A stretch of 64,000 bases of DNA from Archivesica marissinica. Lineage: Eukaryota > Mollusca > Bivalvia > Venerida > Vesicomyidae. Where the stretch lies: assembly GCA_014843695.1 (NCBI GenBank), contig CM026386.1, positions 91,575,389-91,639,388 on the forward strand. The letters run 5' to 3'. A model generated the notes under the pieces. That model had not been told where the DNA came from, searched no databases, and saw only the letters and a list, made by a program, of their open reading frames with translations. A program made the position numbers and the translations under genes. Shown here piece after piece: positions 1 through 12,648 of the stretch. How positions within the stretch are numbered: position 1 is the stretch's first letter; every line of letters starts with the position of its first letter.

Positions 1-105
1 CCTCCATGTCCAAACCCAATCTCTTCAGGGTTGCATCCCAAATCGGTTTAGCTGCGCTAAATGACTTGTAGTTTGTCCCGTTAAACAAATACCGAACATG
101 ATCTT
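1..105 (-). pseudogene. possible edge of a recombinase-derived ORF (fragment)
   Basis: Read on the minus strand from about position 96 to the window edge, one frame gives an uninterrupted peptide with an RYLFNGTNYKSF stretch followed by a basic helix ending LKRLGLDME. This resembles the segment just before the catalytic domain of KCTD1_15-type/Crypton-derived tyrosine recombinases in animal genomes. A stop codon lies just upstream in the same frame, so the fragment is either an exon or a broken copy. Most of the gene would lie outside the window. The family assignment rests on resemblance only and is weak. Confidence 0.2.
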
Positions 106-444
106 ATCCTACTATTCCTTTAACTGTTGGAATAAACAGTGTTCATGAACATTGAACATGTTGTACCTGTAATATATACGTATCTCAGGATGACGTGCCC
201 TAACTATGTCGTCAATAACAACCAATCTTGCTATGCGATCTTGGGAGACTAATAAACACACACTTGATGTGCTCGTTTTTCGGCATAGACCTTACAACTT
301 AACAAGGGCGAGAAATAGAAACATTTGAACTAACTTCCAGTTTAATAACAAACTATTAAATGTATCTTTACAGGAAAAGTCACAACACAACAGTAGAAGA
401 GACTTCATATTATAATGTTGCGAAGTATGTATTCGTTCTATATG

Positions 445-610
445 GTGATTGGTAATAAACTCAATGTATTGACAGTATTGAAACGGTATTATATACTCCC
501 CCATTAACAACACCCCAGAGCCAGATCGTGATTGGTAATAAACTCAATGTATTGACAGTATTGAAACGGTATTATATACTCCCCCATTAACAACACCCCA
601 GAGCCAGATA
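445..610. repeat. 83-bp tandem duplication (2 copies)
   Basis: Two nearly identical head-to-tail copies start with GTGATTGGTAATAAAC at 445 and 528. Nothing coding is evident; a 73-residue reverse-strand ORF crossing it has no recognisable features. The stretch 611-1080 holds nothing I can support. Confidence 0.85.
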
Positions 611-1088
611 TCGATATTTTGACAAATACGGCGCTAAACAAGAAGGGGTTCTTGTCTATAGAGAGAGGTTCGCAGATAATATATTTAATATGCTATACTA
701 TAATGGAGCAGGCGCTGTATACATGCTACATATAATTCTAAGTGTCCTTTAATAGCGGGATTGTATTATGCCATGATAGCATGATCTTGTCGGTCATGGC
801 TGGTTTTGAAGGTTGACGGCGAGCGTCGATAATACATTGTGCGGGATATGATGTCTAGGTTGGATGGGCTTAAGAACCCTTGGAACAGTTGGCAGCAGGG
901 TATGGGTGTGGTTGACTGTAGGGTATAGAAAGGATACATTATTGTGTACGGCGTTTATTACTAGTACGTGTATTGGAGCCTGTAATGTACACGCATTGCC
1001 AGACATAGTTCGGATACGTGCTCAAGTCGCATCCAGGCATACAGGGATTGTTGTAATACATTGTTGATATGCATTCTCAACAGAAATT

Positions 1089-4000
1089 GATGTTCCATGT
1101 TTATACCACACTGATGTGCCATGTTTATACCACAATGATGTGCCATGTTTATACCACAATGATGTGCCATGTTTATACTACAATGATGTGCCATGTTTAT
1201 ACCATACTGATGTGCCATGTTTATACCACAATGATGTGCCATGTTTATACCACAATGATGTGCCATGTTTATACCACAATGATGTGCCATGTTTATACCA
1301 CAGTGATGTGCCATGTTTATACCACAATGATGTGCCATGTTTATACCACAGTGATGTGCCATGTTTATACCACAATGATGTGCCATGTTTATACCACACT
1401 GATGTGCCATGTTTATACCATACTGATGTGCCATGTTTATACCACAATGATGTGCCATGTTTATACCACAATGATGTGCCATGTTTATACCACAATGATG
1501 TGCCATGTTTATACCACAATGATGTGTCATGTTTATACCACAATGATGTGCCATATTTATACCACAATGATGTGCCATGTTTATGCCACAATGATGTGCC
1601 ATGTATTCCACAATGATGTGCCATGTTTATACCACAATGATGTGACATGTTTATACCACACTGATGTGCCATGTTTATACCATAATGATGTGCCATGTTT
1701 ATACCACAATGATGTGCCATGTTTATACCATACTGATGTGCCATGTTTATACTACAATGATGTGCCATGTTTATACCACAATGATGTGCCATGTTTATAC
1801 CACAATGATGTGCCATGTTTATACCACAATGATGTGCCATGTATTCTACAATGATGTGCCATGTTTATACCACAGTGATGTGCCATGTTTATACCACAAT
1901 GATGTGCCATGTTTATACTACAATGATGTGCCATGTTTATACCACAATGATGTACCATGTTTATACCACAATGATGTGCCATGTTTATACCACAATGATG
2001 TGCCATGTTTATACCACAATGATGTGCCATGTTTATACCACAGTGATGTGCCATGTTTATACCACAATGATGTGCCATGTTTATACGACAATGATGTGCC
2101 ATGTTTATACCACAATGATGTGCCATGTTTATACCACAGCGATGTGCCATGTTTATACCACAATGATGTGCCATGTTTATACGACAATGATGTGCCATGT
2201 TTATACCACAATGATGTGCCATGTTTATACCACAGCGATGTGCCATGTTTATACCACAATGATGTGCCATGTTTATACGACAATGATGTGCCATGTTTAT
2301 ACCACAATGATGTGCCATGTTTATACTACAATGATGTGCCATGTTTATACCACAATGATGTGCCATGTTTATACCACAATGATGTGCCATGTTTATACGA
2401 CAATGATGTGCCATGTTTATACAACAATGATGTGCCATGTTTATACTACAATGATGTGCCATGTTTATACCACAATGATGTACCGTGTTTATACCACAAT
2501 GATGTGCCATGTTTATACCACAATGATGTGCCATGTTTATACCACAATGATGTGCCATGTTTATACCACAGCGATGTGCCATGTTTATACCACAATGATG
2601 TGCCATGTTTATACGACAATGATGTGCCATGTTTATACCACAATGATGTGCCATGTTTATACTACAATGATGTGCCATGTTTATACCACAATGATGTGCC
2701 ATGTTTATACCACAATGATGTGCCATGTATATACTGCAATGATGTGCCATGTTTATACAACAATGATGTTCCATGTTTATACTACAATGATGTGCCATGT
2801 TTATACCACAATGGTGTGCCATGTTTATACTACAATGATGTGCCATGTTTATACCACAATGATGTGCCATGTTTATACCACAATGATGTGCCATGTTTAT
2901 ACTACAATGATGTGCCATGTTTATACCACAATGATGTGCCATGTTTATACCACAATGATGTGCCATGTTTATACTACAATGATGTGCCATGTTTATACAA
3001 CAATGATGTGCCATGTTTATACTACAATGATGTGCCATGTTTATACCACAATGATGTGCCATGTTTATACTACAATGATGTGCCATGTTTATACCACAAT
3101 GATGTGCCATGTTTATACTACAATGATGTGCCATGTTTATACACAATGATGTGCCATGTATACCACAATGATGTGCCATGTTTATACCACAATGTGTGCT
3201 GTTTTCAATGATGTGCCATGTTTATACCACAATGATGTGCCATGTTTATACTACAATGATGTGCCATGTTTATACCACAATGATGTGCCATGTTTATACC
3301 ACAATGATGTGCCATGTTTATACCACAATGATGTGCCATGTTTATACCACAATGATGTGCCATGTTTATACCACAATGATGTGCCATGTTTATACCACAA
3401 TGATGTGCCATGTTTATACCACAATGATGTGCCATGTTTATACCACAATGATGTGCCATGTTTATACCACAATGATGTGCCATGTTTATACCACAATGAT
3501 GTGCCATGTTTATACAACAATGATGTGCCATGTTTATACCACAATAATGTGCCATGTTTATACCACAATGATGTGCCATGTTTATATCACAATGATGTGC
3601 CATGTTTATACCACAGTGATGTGCCATGTATTCTACAATGATGTGCCATGTTTATACAACAATGATGTGCCATGTTTATACCCCAATGATGTGCCATGTT
3701 TATACTACAATGATGTGCCATGTTTATACAACAATGATGTGCCATGTTTATACCACAATGATGTGCCATGTTTATACGACAATGATGTGCCATGTTTATA
3801 CCACAATGATGTGCCATGTTTATACACCACAATGATGTGCCATGTTTATACCACAGTGATGTGCCATATTTATACTACAATGATGTGCCATGTTTATACA
3901 CCACAATGATGTGCCATGTTTATACCACAGTGATGTGCCATGTTTATACTACAATGATGTGCCATGTTTATACTACAATGATGTGCCATGTTTATACCAC

Positions 4001-5220
4001 AATGATGTGCCATGTTTATACCACAATGATGTGCCATGTTTATACTACAATGATGTGCCATGTTTATACTACAATGATGTGCCATTTTTATACCACAGTG
4101 ATGTGCCATATTTATACTACAATGATGTGCCATGTTTATACACCACAATGATGTGCCATGTTTATACCACAGTGATGTGCCATGTTTATACACCATAATG
4201 ATGTGCCATGTTTATACCACAATGATGTACCATGTTTATACCACAGTGATGTGCCATGTTTATACACCACAATGATGTGCCATGTTTATACCACAGTGAT
4301 GTGCCATATTTATACTACAATGATGTGCCATGTTTATACACCACAATGATGTGCCATGTTTATACCACAGTGATGTGCCATGTTTATACACCATAATGAT
4401 GTGCCATGTTTATACCACAATGATGGGCCATGTTCATACCACAGTGATGTGCCATGTTTATACACCATAATGATGTGCCATGTTTATACTACAATGATGT
4501 GCCATGTTTATACCACAATGATGTGCCATGTTTATACACCATAATGATGTGCCATGTTTATACCACAATGATGTGCCATGTTTATACCACAATGATGTGC
4601 CATGTTTATACCACAATGATGTGCCATGTTTATACCACAATGATGTGCCATGTTTATACGACAATGATGTGCTATGTTTATACACCATAATGATGTGCCA
4701 TGTTTATACCACAATGATGTACCATGTATATACCACAATGATGTGCAATGTTTATACCACAATGGTGTGCCATGTTTATACTACAATGATGTGCCATGTT
4801 TATACCACAGTGATGTGCCATGTTTATACCACAGTGATGTGCCATGTTTATACCACAATGATGTGCCATGTTTATACCACAATGATGTGCCATGTTTATA
4901 CCACAATGATGTGCCATGTTTATACCACAGTGATGTGCCATGTTTATACCACAATGATGTGCCATGTTTATACCACAATGATGTGCCATGTTTATACCAC
5001 AATGATGTGCCATGTTTATACCACAATGATGTGCAATGTTTATACCACAATGATGTGCAATGTTTATACCACAATGATGTGCCATGTTTATACCACAATG
5101 GTGTGCCATGTTTATACCACAATGATGTGCCATGTTTATACCACAATGATGTGCCATGTTTATACTACAATGATGTGCCATGTTTATACTACAATGATGT
5201 GCACTGTTTATACCACAATG
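1089..5220. repeat. 24-bp minisatellite array, about 170 copies
   Basis: A 24-bp unit beginning CCATGTTTATACC and ending ATGATGTG runs for about 4.1 kb with scattered substitutions (CACAA/CACAG/TACAA/GACAA variants). Some units carry an extra CA in the second half, and there are small breaks near 1610, 1845, 3150 and 3620. Because 24 is divisible by 3 and the unit lacks stops in four of six frames, very long low-complexity ORFs run through it on both strands, up to 515 residues of 8-residue repeats. There is no start context, signal peptide or splice evidence, so these ORFs are treated as by-products. Confidence 0.97.
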
Positions 5221-5224
5221 TCTC

Positions 5225-6090
5225 AAAAGCAAAGCATGGACATTTCAACTCAATATGCAAACAATTGAGAAAGTTGTGTCTTATATTTAATGAAACACAC
5301 AGACATATAAATAGTGTTTGAAGGAACTATTATTGAGCAAATGCCATGCATTGTTTATATGTCAACCGTTTCGCACGTATTACGCGATTTGATATCGAAA
5401 TTTAATTTCGTACACGAATTTAGATTCAGTAAATAGCTTACCAGAATCCTTAAATATTGTACTAGGAAATACTTAAATCATGGATAATAATGACAACCAC
5501 CGACACAAGTAACATGTTATAACCTACATAATAGATTCAAGAACACATGTCTAATATTAAACAGAATTTGTAAAAACAAATGTTAATATCAAGCTTAAAT
5601 CATTATGCATTCGAAAATATGACAAACAAAGACATGCCCAATATTTGAACAAACATCAAAACAATAATTATATACACGCTTCATAGTAAAGGAAATTATC
5701 CATACATATCATGTTGCCAACTGTTTATATCATACCTCAGAACAGTGCAGTATCAATTGGAAATACTACTAATCCTAAACATCACACGTTATGTCTCTTT
5801 CGTCCCTAGACGGTACTATTTATAGACATACACATGTCATACACACTGGAACTGCAGTGATCATGTTGTTTTCATGATTGAACTTTTATCTTAAACATGT
5901 GTAATTGCTTTATATACAATCATGTTATAAAGACAGCCAATTAACAAAGAACAATGCCGAATGTATTAGTTGTTATCTAAATAGATGTTCTGATGTTTGT
6001 AGAATGTATTAATACTTTGAAGAAGTCGGACGTTTCATGCGCTCTACAATCTGGTTTATTTTGTTATGTTATTAAGACTTTTATCTAATT
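5225..6090. other. no gene or element recognised (likely intron)
   Basis: AT-rich single-copy sequence between the 24-bp array and the first receptor-tail exon. No coding segment, tandem repeat or structured RNA was recognised. It is probably the intron upstream of the exon at 6095. Confidence 0.5.
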
Positions 6091-6094
6091 GCAG

Positions 6095-6144
6095 CCAAGG
6101 AGACACTAATGCACAGCCCTCAGTCAAGAGTGGATCTGTTCAAG
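6095..6144 (+). CDS. receptor-tail gene, internal exon (1 of 4 seen)
   Basis: A 50-nt exon candidate bordered by ATTGCAG and a GTAATG donor. It has one nucleotide closing a codon, 16 codons and one nucleotide opening the next; the peptide is polar (QGDTNAQPSVKSGSVQ). Its phase fits the three exon candidates downstream exactly, which is the main support. No known domain is visible; the composition suits a cytoplasmic tail. Upstream exons, including any extracellular and membrane parts, were not found and may lie beyond the 24-bp array or outside the window. The exon is predicted from splice sites and phase only. Confidence 0.45.
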
Positions 6145-6377
6145 GTAATGTTCTATAATGTCTAACAGTATGTATACGTAGAGGTAATGCTACAGTATAA
6201 TTGTATGCTAACGATATCGGCATGCTAGTCCCATCTACAGTTTAAGACAACATCCAAATATATCATACATATATACGCATAATTCATTGATTGAACGAAT
6301 ACGTATTACCTTCTATCCACAACAATAACTGACCAATATTACAGTTTAAACTGAATGTGTTTCTTTGTATTTTGCAG

Positions 6378-6396
6378 AAAACGATCCTCAAGATGT
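6378..6396 (+). CDS. receptor-tail gene, 19-nt microexon (2 of 4)
   Basis: Microexon between TTTTGCAG and GTAAGTAC, both strong splice signals. It completes the codon left open at 6144, adds five codons (NDPQD) and opens a valine codon completed by the next exon. The unbroken phase through all four exons argues against coincidence, but a 19-nt exon alone would be weak evidence. Confidence 0.4.
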
Positions 6397-7788
6397 GTAA
6401 GTACAAACTGTACAACTGTAACCTACTGGTATATAATAATAATACTAATAATAATAATAAAAGATTAATTGTAATCGTCCGATATGCCCTCATATGAATA
6501 AAAAACCAATATAATAGCACGACATTTAACATATTATTTGATTAAAAAATCCTGTATAGTCGCTGTAAATCACCTATTTCAGTTTACTAGAAATATGAGA
6601 GGGAATAATAGGCCCCATAATTGCTTACGGCGACATTACATCAATGAAAACGCAACTGCAGAATGTATTTTCCTGTTAAATGGATTATTTGGTCTCCATA
6701 TATTTGCCTAAAAAACTAAATAGTTCAACTAATAACCAAAACGTCGTATACACGCTTTGTTGACACAACAAATTAATGTCAATATGGTCGGACATCCATG
6801 CGTAATGCCAAGCGTGTATCTTGAACAAATATGGTACATATTGCCCGCTATATCTCACATGTGTGCCTATGTATATTTATTTGTAGACAAATCTTAGTTA
6901 CATTATCGATAACGTATCTTTATCTTTAAGTATTGACTCCAATGACAAACAAACGTCAATCCAGTAGTATGGATGACCGTTATATGAAATCCTACTTTCA
7001 CTTTGGAAAGTGTGTAGACCATAACAATACTGTTTATTGATTCATTGTTAGTATTCGAATGTATTCGGAAGAATTTGTAGTAGCAATACATGTATACACA
7101 ATGCTTGTGTTTGCTCTTTGCGATGTAATTTCGCTTTAATATTTTCACTGGGCTATAAATGCGCATTGAATAACATAAATACCACAAATCCTTTGTTTCT
7201 TATTCCCAATACATAGTTATGCAGGGGTGCTATGCATGTATGCTTTACACTGCTTGTGCGATTTAAGAGAAGAAAGTATTATAATTCAAGGTATGATGAC
7301 TAATATAGTTTGTCTTCATAATATATCATTGAAAACAAAGGGTTTTCAAACTGGATTAATGCCAGTGTTAGCAGATATACAAAGATTCAAGTAAAACCAT
7401 AATCAGATTATCTAATAATGCATGCAGTAGTTTCCATGAATATGTCATATAAGGAAGAAAGATAGAACGATTCAACGAATATAACCTACTTCTATCAAAA
7501 CCAGCATTTGCTATATAAGAAAGTGTTTCCTATAAAGGCACATATTGTTATATTGAGCGACCAGGAATATACGCATTGATACTCACAACTGACTAAGTCC
7601 CATGTAATTGAGGTAATACCAATGAATGCGAGTAAACGGTGACATGGATACTAGTTAGAATGCATGGTACGTGCACAATTAAAACGGTTATTGAACATTT
7701 ATAACTACCATCAAGTCTATACAGTGATATAATAGCAAACGTGTAAAGATTATACATGTAGCATAATACATACTGACATGTGTTTTAG
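6397..7788 (+). other. putative intron with (AAT)n microsatellite at 6430-6462
   Basis: AT-rich sequence between the microexon and the ITAM exon. It contains a short AATAAT microsatellite and no other recognisable feature. The next intron, 7860-8608, is similarly featureless. Confidence 0.4.
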
Positions 7789-7859
7789 TGCGACATATGA
7801 AGCTCTGGATGCAAACAACGAAGCAGTGTCGACATATTCCTCCCTTACACCGGCAGTAG
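7789..7859 (+). CDS. receptor-tail gene, exon with ITAM-like motif (3 of 4)
   Basis: A 71-nt exon candidate between TGTTTTAG and GTGCGTAA. It encodes ATYEALDANNEAVSTYSSL followed by TPAV. The two YxxL boxes (YEAL and YSSL) are nine residues apart, which fits the ITAM consensus YxxL/I-x(6-12)-YxxL/I, the docking site for SH2-domain kinases of the Syk/ZAP70 type in signalling and phagocytic receptors. Invertebrate MEGF10/Draper/CED-1-like and scavenger-type receptors often end in such tails, so a type I receptor tail is the likely identity. The receptor class is inference, since no ectodomain is seen. Confidence 0.5.
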
Positions 7860-8608
7860 GTGCGTAACTTTTTTGAGGTTTTTCGAATTATTACCACTCA
7901 CTTTGGCATGGTCGATTTCTCAAACGAGTATATCACCACGACGTCAAGTCTACAACTAATCTAGACGATTGAGTTCATACTTGATCACACATCATGTGCT
8001 GTTATGTCAAGTACAGTAGTGTATTATACGTCCGGTTATAGCAGATATGATTTGATAGATCTGGCTGCAAAATTCATATGAAATAAAATTACAGTTAACT
8101 CTCGTAAGTAGGTCAAAGTAAGTTTTTCTCTTGGCATCATAAAAGAGTTTGTCACTTGTTTGGGACAGTCTAGATATGTGTTGAAACATGCAATTTGGTG
8201 AGATAGTCGCAAAGCACATTATATAAGATTTAAATGTAATAATGACATGTCTGTCGCATGTTATCTTTAGAGCAATCGATGGTCGCATGCTATAGGAGAG
8301 GCGTAGCATCAAACTATGCACAACATAAATATGATATGAGGCATATGTTCGATGTATGCATAACAATGCATGCAATACCATCGTATTTACAAATGTGGCG
8401 ATACAAACTGCTCGTACATGTCGTAATGCATACTGCATACTGAAATCAATTGGTAGGACTTAATGTAGTACATATTGTATGTACGTTCAATAATTTGTCA
8501 TTAAGTTTGAACGAATGCTACTAGACTAAGTATAATATGTGAATGATAAAACAATAGTATTTAATAATAACATGGCTTATTTTGATTCTTTCTATTTTCT
8601 ACCAACAG

Positions 8609-8667
8609 AAAGGCATGAAGACACTGTGGCTTACAATAATCTGCAGTTTCACCAGTTGTCTGCCTAA
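8609..8667 (+). CDS. receptor-tail gene, terminal exon with third YxxL box (4 of 4)
   Basis: Acceptor ACCAACAG opens an exon that completes a glutamate codon with the previous exon. It then encodes RHEDTVAYNNLQFHQLSA and a TAA stop at 8665-8667. YNNL is a third YxxL tyrosine box, close to the C terminus as is common for receptor tails. A 3' untranslated region would follow; no canonical polyadenylation signal was identified with confidence in the next few hundred bases. Confidence 0.5.
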
Positions 8668-9470
8668 GTCCTCAGTGAATGGGAAGAAAGACGTATACCA
8701 ATGTATATTACTGGAGCAATGATATATATATGCAGCATAATGTTATGTGTGATCGTCACTGATCGTCACTGTGAAAACGGGACCAAATGTGAAAATTCAT
8801 AACTGAAGATTTTAATGTTTTCTTAATGTTTAAACTTTATGAAAACTAGTATCATTTATATACATTAGGTGTTCCCAACATATTTCAGAAAGCCTGTTCT
8901 CGTTCAAATATGTAACATTTTGAACGTTATAACGTCAATGTTGATGTCAGAAAAACTTCGACGTTTCTCTTTATAATTATTCAGTTTCAATGCAACTTTG
9001 GTCACGCATATACACATTCGTGTAAATGAACCTTCTGCACATGTTGGTTGCATTGTCTTAACTATATACTGATGAACACAGTGTAGTATTGATAAGTTCA
9101 TGCTGCATATATAATACTGGTTTCTATCGTGTTACATTCTAGTGCATGACACATTCATGTTTATAAAGTTCCATAAACAATTACAACATTTTTAATAGTA
9201 CTGATCATTCTGCTTGTTTTGTCTTTCAACACTATAACATAATAGTTTACCCCATTTGATAGGTCTATACCTCTATCTAGGCACACATTCGTAGATCGTG
9301 TAGAAAACTCGAAATGTGGTAATACATTTGTATATGTGACTTAATGGTCGTTCTCTAATGCTAACTCTACTGGTACATATGGAGAAGGTCGCAACACACA
9401 ATTAAAACTGATCTACCAGACGAATATTGTAAACTAATTGTATATATACAACATTATCTCTGCATATAGT
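8668..9470. other. no feature recognised (possible 3' UTR and intergenic)
   Basis: Single-copy AT-rich sequence after the terminal exon. No coding segment, tandem repeat or transposon end was recognised. Confidence 0.5.
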
Positions 9471-9478
9471 ACATTTAA

Positions 9479-9796
9479 GTGTGGAGTTGCCTCCAATTGT
9501 ATAGAAACTGGAATGATGAACGTCTAAGCATAGAATATCATAAATGTCCGGTGTGTAGTTTGTTGGGGTATGAACGTCATGTACTATTACAATGTGCCAT
9601 GTGTACCTTAGAACTCTCTAAATATATGAGCAAATGTGATCAACTCATTGTTCTGCTTATTAGCCTACCTCTATTGAGAAATATGCCTAATCCTGTTTTA
9701 ATATACGTTAACGACACTATTCTTATCATTGTAAATAATGTATGTTATATGTTATGTTTGTTGAGTATTCATATGTTTAGTTGTCATAAGAAATAG
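9479..9796 (+). pseudogene. LINE-type retrotransposon ORF2 C-terminal scrap
   Basis: A 105-residue ORF with a CPVC-x(n)-ERHVLLQCAMCTLEL segment. This resembles the C-terminal cysteine/histidine cluster (CxxC...H...C) that follows the reverse transcriptase in CR1/L2/RTE-type non-LTR elements, and a leucine-rich helix follows it as in those elements. No reverse transcriptase motifs are present, so this is a 5'-truncated, decayed fragment. The sequence near 11098-11130 (AACAATAAA followed by ATT repeats) could be an old LINE 3' tail but is not clearly linked. Confidence 0.4.
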
Positions 9797-9985
9797 CTGC
9801 TAATTAGTTCACTTCACTCTCGATCTGATCGAGGTTGATAATAAATCTATCGAAACCTATGCATTTTATATCTTTATATCTATATTTAGCAAGATAATAA
9901 TAAACTGTTTCGTTGTTTCGTGTTTTAAATACGTTGATTAAATCTACTGTAATTATGTGATATAGTCTTAATGCAATACTCAATG

Positions 9986-10535
9986 TAGGATATCGTTGAG
10001 GAATGTGTCGGTTACTATAATATTTATACATACCCGACCTTCCATCAACATCAGTAGCTAGTGTGATCATAGGATGTCATTGAGGAATGTGTCAGTTACT
10101 ATAAGATTTATATATACCCGACCTTCCATCATCATCAGTAGCTAGTGTGATCATAGGATGTCACTGGGGAATGTGTCAGTTACTATAAGATTTATATATA
10201 CCCGACCTTCCATCAACATCAGTAGCTAATGTGTTCATAGGATTTCATTGAGGAATGTGTCAGTTAATATAAGATTTATACATACCCGACCTTCCATCAA
10301 CATCAGTAGCTAATGTGTTCATAGGATGTCATTGAGGAATGTGTCAGTTACTATAAGATTTATATATACCCGACCTTCCATCAACATCAGTAGCTAATGT
10401 GTTCATAGTATGTCATTGAGGAATGGGTCAGTTACTATAAGATTTATACATACCCGACCTTCCATCAACATCAGTAGCTAATGTGTTCATAGGATGTCAT
10501 TGAGGAATGTGTCAGTTACTATAATATGTATACAT
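9986..10535. repeat. 84-bp tandem array, about 6.5 copies
   Basis: Head-to-tail copies spaced 84 bp apart (AGGATGTCATT-type start at about 10071, 10155, 10239, 10323, 10407 and 10491) with a few percent divergence. Each contains ACCCGACCTTCCATC. The reverse-strand ORF crossing the first copy is not supported as a gene. Confidence 0.93.
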
Positions 10536-11135
10536 GTACATATATTCCTGCTATTTCGTTTCGGGTTAAGATTTCGGTAAGAGTTATGGTACTAAATTAA
10601 TATTTAATAATTAAATCTATGCCAATACTTTAGATTTAACTTTCGTATTCGCGTTAAGTCGAGGTTAATTTGGGCTTCCTAGATTTTGTTAAAATTGGTA
10701 TTATTTCCTCCTCATCTCTGATACAAGCAAGTCATAAGTATAATGGCTTTGTGCAATTTAAATTTCATTATAATTACTTACTAATATTTACATACTAAAA
10801 GGTCTTGTCATTTATACATTCAGGTCCAAAGCAATCTGTCATGTTGTTGAGTTTATTTTTGACAGTAGTTTTAGAGAGTGTTAATTAATATCTCGCTAAA
10901 TGGTTTCATTTTCGTCAGTCCTTAGGATACAGTATACAAACATATATCAGAACCACAACTGCACTCGAGTGCTGTCGCATACGATTCTGTGTTAAAAATG
11001 TATGTTGTAAATGACATTCTTGTACATTTTCATTTATGTAAATATGTATGTTCATTAATATTGTCTTGCATGTATATATGTTAAAATCTTCAAAATTGGA
11101 GGAACAATAAATATATTATTATTATTACTAAAAGA
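10536..11135. other. no gene recognised; short (ATT)n at about 11108
   Basis: AT-rich sequence between two tandem arrays. The end holds AACAATAAA followed by an ATT microsatellite, which could be the tail of an old retroposon. Nothing else is supported. Confidence 0.4.
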
Positions 11136-11136
11136 T

Positions 11137-11805
11137 TTATACAAAGTGTGTGATGGGACGATTTGTACTGGAAGCTCACGGGCAACTCGCCTAGTGTGTG
11201 ATGGGTAGATATGTATGGGAGCCCACGGGCAACTCGCCTAGTGAGTGATGGGGAGATATGTATGGGAGCCCACGGGCAACTCGCCTAGTGAGTGATGGGG
11301 AGATGTGTACTGGGAGCTCTCGGGCAATTCATCTAGTGTGTTTATGGGAAAATATGTACTGAGAGCTCAAGGGCAATTCATCTAGTGTGATGGGGAGATA
11401 TTTACTGGGAGCTCACGGGCAACTCGCCTAGTGTGTGATGGGGAGATATGTATGGGAGCTCACGGGCAACTCGCCTAGTGTGTGATGGGGGGATATGTAC
11501 CGGGAGCTCACGGGCAACTCGTCTAGTGTGTGATGGGGAGATATGTACTGGGAGTTCAGGGGCATCTCTCCTAGTGTGTGGTGGGGAGATATGTACTGGG
11601 AACTCACGGGCAATTCGCCTAGTGTGAGATGGGGAGATATGTACTGGGAGCTCACGGGCAACTCGCCTAGTGTGTGATGGGGGGATATGTACCGGGAGCT
11701 CACGGGCAACTCGCCCAATGTGTGATTGGGAGATATGTACTGGGAGCTCACGGGCAACTCGCCTAGTGTGTGATGGGGAGATATGTACTGGGAGCTTATG
11801 ATGTT
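11137..11805. repeat. 48-bp tandem array, about 14 copies
   Basis: Units of about 48 bp containing GGGAGATATGTACTGGGAG and GGGCAACTCGCCTAG. Because 48 is a multiple of 3, the minus strand reads as a 16-residue repeat (SQYISPHHTLGELPVS) over an ORF of 158 residues at 11428-11904. Indels at the left end break that frame and no splice or secretion signals are evident, so it is called a minisatellite rather than a gene. Confidence 0.93.
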
Positions 11806-11999
11806 AGAGGGGCAGATACGTTGTTGATATATTCTGGGTGTGTATATACGGATATTGAATAAAACTATATGAAGGGAGTAGTAACTGATCATTGAGACCA
11901 TCACTATGCGACATCACGAGATCCGGGCTAAATTGTGTGACAACCATTGACGCTTAAATCTAGAGTTTGTCCATATGAAACAAGTTCCATATACATTTG

Positions 12000-12292
12000 T
12001 TATTGTACTGTTTAAATCCGAATAGTTTCGGTCATATGAGGAATATCAAGCTGTAATTTGTGCTGGAAAACCTCGTGTGCACAACCGAGCAGTATTTCAA
12101 ATAGGTGTTGATAGTACCACCGTAAGCCTGTTGGATAACTCCGTTGGATAATTTCCTTGGATAACTCCGTTGGATAACTCCGTTGGATAACGTCCATGGC
12201 AGAATTTGACATCACCCAGTGGGATTCGAATCTATAGTTGTGACGAGCAAATGATTTGAAGTCAACAACAATAACCATAACAACAAGGACGA
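12000..12292 (-). mobile_element. tRNA-derived SINE copy A, with internal expansion
   Basis: On the minus strand the head carries a degenerate pol III promoter region with a box B-like ATTCGAATCCC. A body segment reads TGAAATACTGCTCGGTTG, matching the copy at 31.3 kb. Between head and body a short TTATCCAACGGAG-type unit is repeated about five times (12130-12193), an expansion not seen in the other copies. No coding capacity. Confidence 0.6.
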
Positions 12293-12344
12293 GGAACCCC
12301 TCTATTTTGTGACGTGGCCAACACGTTACTCTAAATGAATATGT

Positions 12345-12592
12345 TTTGGTTGTGTGTTTAATGTCGCACTAACAGCTAATGTCATGTGGCGAGTCTCCAG
12401 CTGTTATTGGTGGATGTAGATATCGGATGGTCCCTCGAGCTCTGGCACGGGCGGACACCCATATAGAACATAGACCTCCAGCAAGCCGGCTGGATAGCTT
12501 CCATGTGCTACATATTTAGAAATCACCATATAGTGGTGGTGGGACAAGTGATTTTAAGTCAGCGATCTTAACCAATCGGCCACGGAGACCAT
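12345..12592 (-). mobile_element. tRNA-derived SINE copy B
   Basis: The minus strand starts GGTCTCCGTGGCCGATTGG, a tRNA box A-like head, and runs to a tail with CACCAATAACAG and GCGACATTAAACA. Such tails are typical of molluscan tRNA SINEs from memory. The CCAATAACAG segment is shared with the copy at 33.5 kb. Confidence 0.55.
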
Positions 12593-12648
12593 CTATACAT
12601 TAAATACGATGTGGCCAATGTGCTGCTTTGTAGTACGTTTTACATATA

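Noticed and set aside
1089..5220. CRISPR-like array
   Set aside because: Units are contiguous without unique spacers and the surroundings are eukaryotic.
1069..5321. Very long repetitive ORFs on both strands (8-residue repeats)
   Set aside because: They arise from a 24-bp unit without stops; overlapping ORFs in several frames and both strands cannot all be real, and no start, signal or splice context supports any one.
6903..8443. Short ORFs in 6.9-8.4 kb
   Set aside because: No domain, no codon structure; they lie in putative introns of the receptor-tail gene.
11428..11904. 158-residue reverse-strand ORF with 16-residue repeats
   Set aside because: Coincides with the 48-bp minisatellite; frame is lost in the left half of the array.
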